The notes beneath the pieces are model-generated. The model was not told the origin of the DNA. It saw nothing but the letters and a program-made list of their open reading frames with translations, and ran no database searches. Shown here piece after piece: positions 60,450 to 64,000 of a stretch of 64,000 nucleotides of DNA (its first letter is position 1; each line of letters begins with the position of its first letter). The translations under genes were made by a program, and so were the position numbers. Source of the stretch: an uncultured Eubacteriales bacterium (GTDB taxonomy: Bacteria; Bacillota; Clostridia; Oscillospirales; Oscillospiraceae); NCBI GenBank assembly GCA_949283375.1, contig CASDSM010000028.1, positions 1-64,000 on the forward strand, given 5' to 3'.

Positions 60450-60508
60450 GAACGAATGTTCGATAGAACTGATGTTCCTATTATGCCAGACAGCGGCGGC
60501 CCTGTCAA
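60450..60508 (-). promoter_or_regulatory. promoter with two LexA (SOS) boxes
   Basis: On the minus strand TTGACA (60508-60503) and CATAAT (60485-60480) are 17 bases apart. Immediately downstream come GAACATCAGTTC (60477-60466) and GAACATTCGTTC (60461-60450). The second fits the Firmicutes LexA consensus GAAC-N4-GTTC with the preferred central bases, and the first nearly so. Both overlap or follow the transcription start, the classical repressing position. Confidence 0.75.
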
Positions 60509-60554
60509 GGCCGCCGCCGGGGAGAGGGAGATAAAACGGACCATAAAATGAACC

Positions 60555-60579
60555 GCGCCGCAGCAAGCCGCTGCGGCGC
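60555..60579 (-). terminator. hairpin after the ECF-type gene
   Basis: A 10-bp perfect stem GCGCCGCAGC/GCTGCGGCGC with a 5-base loop lies just beyond the stop of the leftward membrane gene. The U-tract (CATTTTATGG) is weak. Confidence 0.5.
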
Positions 60580-60585
60580 AGGTTT

Positions 60586-61137
60586 TCAGCGTTCCTTTTC
60601 GCTCTGCCCGGTCCCGCCCAGGCGGAGGAGGGTCATCACCCGGTCGAGGGGGTGGAAGAGGACCAGCATGAGGAAGAAATTTCCGATGCCGTGCGGGATG
60701 TCAAACGGGATGCCCGCGATCCACCAGCTCAGCGCCATCCCGATGCCGCCGAGGGCCACATAGGGAAAGCAGCAGAGAAAGCCGAAGGCCAGCCCGTAGC
60801 CCCCCGCGACCGCCGCCCAGAACAGCGCCCCGTGCCGCCGTCTCCGCGAGAGCAGGCGGACAAGGAGGTAGAGGATGGTCCAGACATAGAGGTACATCAC
60901 CCACCAGAGGTGAAAGCCGTAGTACACCCCCTCCAGCAGGGCGAAGGCGTAGATCGCCAGCAGGGTCTTCCGGCCGAAGTGGAGGGTGTAGAGTACAAAG
61001 AGCAGGGTGACCGGCTCGATGTTGGGCAGCGGGGCCATCGCGATCTGGAGGACAAAGACCAGCGCGGTCGCCAGGGCCAGAAAGGTCACGTCCCGGGCGG
61101 TCAGCCCGGGACGCGTGCGGCCAGCCTCAGCCGGCAT
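60586..61137 (-). CDS. ECF-type transporter S component, probable cobalamin uptake
   Basis: A 183-residue membrane protein from the ATG at 61137, which overlaps the end of the upstream lipoprotein gene by 11 bases. Five to six helices are visible (DVTFLALATALVFVLQIAM, VTLLFVLYTLHFG, GVYYGFHLWWVMYLYVW, AAVAGGYGLAFGFLCCF, GNFFLMLVLFHPLDRV). The size and the opening T-x-L-A-L-x-T-A-L-x-F-V are those of substrate-binding S components, which use a shared energising module encoded elsewhere. The cobalamin riboswitch in front of the operon indicates vitamin B12 or a precursor as cargo. The link is inference from regulation. Confidence 0.72.
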   Translation of the reverse strand: MPAEAGRTRPGLTARDVTFLALATALVFVLQIAMAPLPNIEPVTLLFVLYTLHFGRKTLLAIYAFALLEGVYYGFHLWWVMYLYVWTILYLLVRLLSRRRRHGALFWAAVAGGYGLAFGFLCCFPYVALGGIGMALSWWIAGIPFDIPHGIGNFFLMLVLFHPLDRVMTLLRLGGTGQSEKER

Positions 61138-61651
61138 AGGTCTCATAGACCAGGGCGAACTGGTCTCCGTCCGCGATCGGCTGCGCGTCGATGGCGTACA
61201 TGCCGTACTCACCGTTCACATAGATCGCCCAGTAGGCGTTCGAGCCGTCGGTGAAGTCCGCCTCCACGCCGTTGACGGCGGTGACGGTGAAGCCGTAGTC
61301 GCTCTCCTCGCCCTCCAGCGTGACGGCCAGCTCGGCGGCCTCCTTCAGGTACTCTGCATCCGTCTCGATGATGTACTCATCAGAGGAGCCGTCCTCATAG
61401 GTCACGGTGAGGGTGATGCTCTTCTCCACGGGCGCCTCGTCCCCGGCGTCCTCTGTCTGGCCGTCCTCGTCCTGGGCATCCTCCCCGGCGTCCTCCGTCT
61501 GGGCGTCCTCCGCCTGGACATCTTCCGCCTGAGCGTCTCCCGCCGGGGCGTCCTCCGCCCCGGTCTGAGCGCCGCCGCAGGCGGCCAGCGAGAGGGCCAT
61601 CAGCAGGGCCATCAGCAGGGCCAGCAGGCGATCACAGTGCTTTCTCATCAT
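61127..61651 (-). CDS. DUF4430 lipoprotein, likely cobalamin-binding
   Basis: A 174-residue protein from the ATG at 61651, with GGAGG six bases upstream. The signal peptide ends in the lipobox SLAAC-GG, so the protein is tethered outside the membrane. Residues about 25-70 are a low-complexity acidic linker (repeats of AEDAQTEDAG type). The C-terminal part (ITLTVTYEDGSSDEYIIE; YGFTVTAVNGVEAD; AYWAIYVNGEYGMYAI) is a DUF4430 domain, the fold of the beta-domain of transcobalamin/intrinsic factor. It is co-transcribed with an ECF-type S component behind a cobalamin riboswitch, fitting capture of B12 at the cell surface. Confidence 0.85.
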   Translation of the reverse strand: MMRKHCDRLLALLMALLMALSLAACGGAQTGAEDAPAGDAQAEDVQAEDAQTEDAGEDAQDEDGQTEDAGDEAPVEKSITLTVTYEDGSSDEYIIETDAEYLKEAAELAVTLEGEESDYGFTVTAVNGVEADFTDGSNAYWAIYVNGEYGMYAIDAQPIADGDQFALVYETYAG

Positions 61652-61671
61652 GTTTTCCTCCAGTCTGTCAC

Positions 61672-61714
61672 AAAAAATGCGCCCTTCCCCGGTCTGGCGG
61701 GCAAAAAGGGCGCA
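61672..61714 (-). terminator. riboswitch-linked intrinsic terminator
   Basis: On the minus strand TGCGCCCTT and AAGGGCGCA form a 9-bp stem followed by TTTTTT, 21 bases ahead of the lipoprotein start. It is the expression platform that would end transcription when the aptamer is occupied. Confidence 0.8.
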
Positions 61715-61756
61715 ATTTTCCCACGGCCCTCCACCCCGGTTCCGGCAGGGTCGAGA

Positions 61757-61851
61757 CGCCCGGCGCGTATCTGACTTATCCTCCCTCCGGGGAGGCCTCA
61801 CAGTGACCGACTCGCGGGGCTTCAGACCCCATTCCGCGCTGGCTCGGGCGT
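61757..61851 (-). ncRNA. cobalamin riboswitch aptamer (short class)
   Basis: On the minus strand a 7-bp closing stem (ACGCCCG at 61851-side pairing with CGGGCGT at 61763-61757) encloses the conserved pieces in order: GGAATGGGGTCTGAAGCC, GTCGGTCACTGTGA and the B12-box-like AAGTCAGATACGCGCC. This is the layout of cobalamin aptamers; the core of about 95 bases suggests the short AdoCbl class II type. A promoter TTGACG-17-TATAGT (61892-61864) starts the leader, and a terminator at 61672-61714 follows. It should switch off the lipoprotein/ECF operon when B12 is abundant. Confidence 0.75.
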
Positions 61852-61863
61852 TATGACAGGAAC

Positions 61864-61892
61864 ACTATAACGTCTTTTTCTGCCGCCGTCAA
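61864..61892 (-). promoter_or_regulatory. promoter of the cobalamin-controlled operon
   Basis: On the minus strand TTGACG (61892-61887) and TATAGT (61869-61864) are 17 bases apart, just ahead of the aptamer. Confidence 0.65.
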
Positions 61893-61935
61893 GGGAGGCG
61901 GAGGGAGAAAAGGGGGGATTCGGCCATTTTCCCCC

Positions 61936-61964
61936 TTGTTTTTTCCGGCACAGGGCGGTATAAT
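61936..61964 (+). promoter_or_regulatory. promoter of the glycyl-tRNA synthetase leader
   Basis: TTGTTT (61936-61941) and TATAAT (61959-61964) are 17 bases apart, directly ahead of the T-box leader. Confidence 0.65.
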
Positions 61965-61974
61965 GCCTGTGGTA

Positions 61975-62240
61975 TAGATGACAGGCTTTGATGAGGGACA
62001 GTACATGCCCCCTCCCCGGCACAGAGAGAAGATGGACGGTGCAAATCTTCGCGGGCAGGGCATGGAAGGCGCCTCGGAGCCCCGGCGCGAACCGGATGCA
62101 GGTCCGCAGTAGCTGCCGGCGGCGTCCCCCGTTACGGGACAGCGGCGGAGCTGCTCCGCCGGCCGAGTGCAGGTTATCCTGAATTTAGGTGGTACCACGG
62201 ACAGAATGTTCGCCCTAAGCGTTGACGCTTGGGGCGTTTT
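61975..62240 (+). ncRNA. T-box riboswitch (glycine)
   Basis: The leader contains the T-box sequence TTTAGGTGGTACCACGG (62184-62200), whose GGTGG bulge pairs with the uncharged tRNA end. It is followed by a terminator (CGCCCTAAGC with GCTTGGGGCG, then TTTT at 62237-62240). The upstream 180 bases are GC-rich and strongly folded, as in stem I. Uncharged tRNA-Gly would bind and let transcription enter the synthetase gene. The specifier codon was not mapped; glycine is inferred from the gene behind it. Confidence 0.88.
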
Positions 62241-62273
62241 CTTGTCCCCGGATGACAAAGGAGGAGTCACCCC

Positions 62274-63704
62274 ATGAAGAACGAAATGAAGACGATGGAG
62301 AAGATCGTCGCCCTGTGCAAGGGCCGCGGCTTTATCTTCCCCGGCAGCGAGATCTACGGCGGCCTGGCCAACACCTGGGACTACGGCCCCCTGGGCGTGG
62401 AGCTGAAGAACAATGTGAAGAAGGCCTGGTGGAAGAAGTTTGTCCAGGAGAACCCCTACAACGTTGGCCTGGACTCCGCCATCCTGATGAACCCCCAGAC
62501 CTGGGTGGCCTCCGGTCATCTGGGCGGCTTCTCCGACCCGCTGATGGACTGCAAGGAGTGCCATGAGCGCTTCCGCGCCGACCAGCTCATCGAGAACTGG
62601 GCCGCGGAGAACGGCTATACGCTGGAAAAGCCGATCGACGCCTTCTCCCAGGAGGAGATGGCCGCCTTTGTCGCCGGACACCACATCTGCTGCCCCACCT
62701 GCGGCAAGCACAACTGGACGGATATCCGCCAGTTCAACCTGATGTTCAAGACCTTCCAGGGGGTCACGGAGGACGCGAAGAACACCGTCTACCTCCGCCC
62801 GGAGACCGCCCAGGGCATCTTTGTCAACTTCCCCGCCATCCAGCGCACCACCCGCAAGAAGGTCCCCTTCGGCGTCTGCCAGATCGGCAAGAGCTTCCGC
62901 AACGAGATCACCCCGGGCAACTTCACCTTCCGCACCCGGGAGTTTGAGCAGATGGAGCTGGAGTTCTTCTGCAAGCCGGACACCGACCTGGAGTGGTTCG
63001 CCTACTGGCGTCAGTTCTGCCACGACTGGCTGGTGAGCCTGAACATGAAGGACGAGAACCTCCGCCTGCGCGACCATGAGCCGGAGGAGCTGAGCTTCTA
63101 CTCCAAGGCGACCACCGACTTCGAGTATCTCTTCCCCTTCGGCTGGGGCGAGCTGTGGGGCGTGGCCGACCGGACGAACTACGACCTCAGCCGCCATCAG
63201 GAGACCTCCGGCAAGGACCTGACCTACTTCGACCCCGCCGACAACACCCGCTATATCCCCTATGTCATTGAGCCCTCCCTCGGCGCGGACCGCGTGACCC
63301 TCGCCTTCCTGGTGGAGGCCTACGACGAGGAAGTGGTGGGCCAGGACAAGAAGGGCAACGACGACGTGCGCGTGGTCATGCACTTCCATCCCGCCCTTGC
63401 CCCCTTCAAGGCCGCCGTCCTCCCCCTGTCCAAGAAACTGGCTCCCAAGGCCCAGGAGGTCTATGCCGAGCTCTCCAGGTACTTCATGGTGGACTACGAC
63501 GACGCCGGCTCCATCGGCAAGCGCTACCGCCGCGAGGACGAGATCGGCACCCCCTACTGCATCACCGTGGACTTCCAGACCATCGGCGACGAGAACACCC
63601 CGGCAGACAACGCCGTCACCGTGCGCGACCGCGACACGATGGAGCAGGTGCGCATCCCCATCTCCGAGCTGCGCGGCTGGCTCGCCGAGCGCGTCTTCTT
63701 CTGA
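62274..63704 (+). CDS. glyS: glycyl-tRNA synthetase, single-chain (dimeric) type
   Basis: A 476-residue class II synthetase from the ATG at 62274, behind AAAGGAGG. Start signature [22 protein letters not shown]; class II motif 2 in [24 protein letters not shown]; motif 3 in [13 protein letters not shown]; then the C-terminal anticodon-binding domain ([32 protein letters not shown]). A zinc-type CPTCGKHNW cluster is present near residue 142. It is the archaeal/eukaryotic-like dimeric form common in Firmicutes, not the GlyQ/GlyS pair. It is preceded by a T-box leader. Confidence 0.97.
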   Translation: MKNEMKTMEKIVALCKGRGFIFPGSEIYGGLANTWDYGPLGVELKNNVKKAWWKKFVQENPYNVGLDSAILMNPQTWVASGHLGGFSDPLMDCKECHERFRADQLIENWAAENGYTLEKPIDAFSQEEMAAFVAGHHICCPTCGKHNWTDIRQFNLMFKTFQGVTEDAKNTVYLRPETAQGIFVNFPAIQRTTRKKVPFGVCQIGKSFRNEITPGNFTFRTREFEQMELEFFCKPDTDLEWFAYWRQFCHDWLVSLNMKDENLRLRDHEPEELSFYSKATTDFEYLFPFGWGELWGVADRTNYDLSRHQETSGKDLTYFDPADNTRYIPYVIEPSLGADRVTLAFLVEAYDEEVVGQDKKGNDDVRVVMHFHPALAPFKAAVLPLSKKLAPKAQEVYAELSRYFMVDYDDAGSIGKRYRREDEIGTPYCITVDFQTIGDENTPADNAVTVRDRDTMEQVRIPISELRGWLAERVFF

Positions 63705-63742
63705 GCTTTACACGCTCTTACACCGATTTAACCGGAATTTGC

Positions 63743-63771
63743 TTGATTTCGTCCCGCTTCTCTGGTACGAT
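63743..63771 (+). promoter_or_regulatory. promoter of glf
   Basis: TTGATT (63743-63748) and TACGAT (63766-63771) are 17 bases apart, 33 bases ahead of the glf ATG. Confidence 0.55.
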
Positions 63772-63803
63772 ATAGGAAATTTGGCAACAAAGGAGACAAC
63801 TTC

Positions 63804-64000
63804 ATGTACGACTATCTGATCGTAGGCGCCGGCCTGTTCGGGGCGGTCTTCGCCCGCGAGGCGCGCCTGGCGGGCAAGCGCTGCCTGGTGATCGACAAGC
63901 GGCCCAACATCGCCGGTAACATCTACACCCGCGAGGTGGAGGGCATCCAGGTCCATGAGTACGGCGCGCACATCTTCCACACGAACAACGACCGCGTCTG
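63804..64000 (+). CDS. glf: UDP-galactopyranose mutase, N-terminal part at window edge
   Basis: The ATG at 63804 follows AAAGGAG. The 65 residues in the window begin MYDYLIVGAGLFGAVFAREA, the FAD-binding G-x-G-x-x-G fold. They continue with CLVIDKRPNIAGNIYT, VHEYGAHIFHTNN, where the H-x-F-H-T-N segment is diagnostic of Glf. The enzyme makes UDP-galactofuranose for surface glycans. The rest lies outside the window. Confidence 0.9.
   Translation, partial: MYDYLIVGAGLFGAVFAREARLAGKRCLVIDKRPNIAGNIYTREVEGIQVHEYGAHIFHTNNDRV

Noticed and set aside
61444-61560. DNA repeat array in the lipoprotein gene
   Set aside because: The short GAC/GTC-rich repeats encode an acidic linker in frame, so they are protein low complexity and not a regulatory array.

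Overview
The window looks like chromosome from a high-GC gut Clostridium-class bacterium, probably Oscillospiraceae (Flavonifractor/Pseudoflavonifractor/Lawsonibacter-like). The support is GC-rich coding with strong GGAGG-type ribosome sites, class-typical genes (single-chain glycyl-tRNA synthetase behind a T-box, a LexA box of the Bacillus type, GPH sugar symporter, AGCS amino-acid symporter) and many glycoside hydrolases without signal peptides. This placement is inference.

Layout. 1-450: the edge of an IS5-type insertion sequence that has truncated an integrative-element tyrosine integrase. 590-5340: two tandem paralogous TetR regulators and, divergent to them, a membrane-anchored family 3 glycosidase with swapped domain order. 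5.4-6.0 kb: non-coding, with a 151-bp dispersed repeat and a strong UUCG terminator. 6.0-13.2 kb: a type I-C CRISPR-Cas locus whose interference genes (cas3, cas5c, cas8c, cas7) are intact, while cas4 is frameshifted, cas1 lacks its C-terminus, cas2 is only a central fragment, and the array is reduced to one degenerate repeat. 13.4-19.8 kb: a complete type I restriction-modification operon (hsdM-hsdS-hsdR) and a broken macro-domain gene. 20-25.5 kb: GH43 enzyme, regulator debris, TatD nuclease, a DUF6933/pRiA4b protein and an AraC regulator with a 9-C tract that shifts its last codons.

25.7-46.8 kb is the main metabolic locus: a GH5-like enzyme, a GH94 phosphorylase, a GPH symporter, a GH78 alpha-L-rhamnosidase, three GH3 enzymes, a GH42/DUF5597-type beta-galactosidase and, convergent, a GH2 beta-galactosidase, with a LytTR two-component pair next door. 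No exporter signals are visible, so the likely scheme is import of small glycosides by the symporter and stepwise cytoplasmic removal of rhamnosyl, glucosyl/xylosyl and galactosyl residues. 49.2-53.9 kb: a LysR-controlled set of a lactate-dehydrogenase-like enzyme, an aminotransferase (frameshifted) and an AGCS symporter, suggesting amino-acid uptake, transamination and reduction of the 2-oxo acid. 53.9-58.2 kb: a further permuted GH3, the second 151-bp repeat, a frameshifted membrane protein and a DUF1349 protein.

58.3-64 kb: a radical-SAM DNA-repair pair under two LexA-type boxes; a DUF4430 lipoprotein plus ECF-type S component behind a small cobalamin riboswitch; glycyl-tRNA synthetase behind a T-box; and the start of UDP-galactopyranose mutase.

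Four genes carry apparent single frameshifts and two loci are clearly degraded. The frameshifts in short repeats may be assembly errors, whereas the cas1-cas2-array deletion cannot be explained that way. No tRNA or rRNA gene was recognised.
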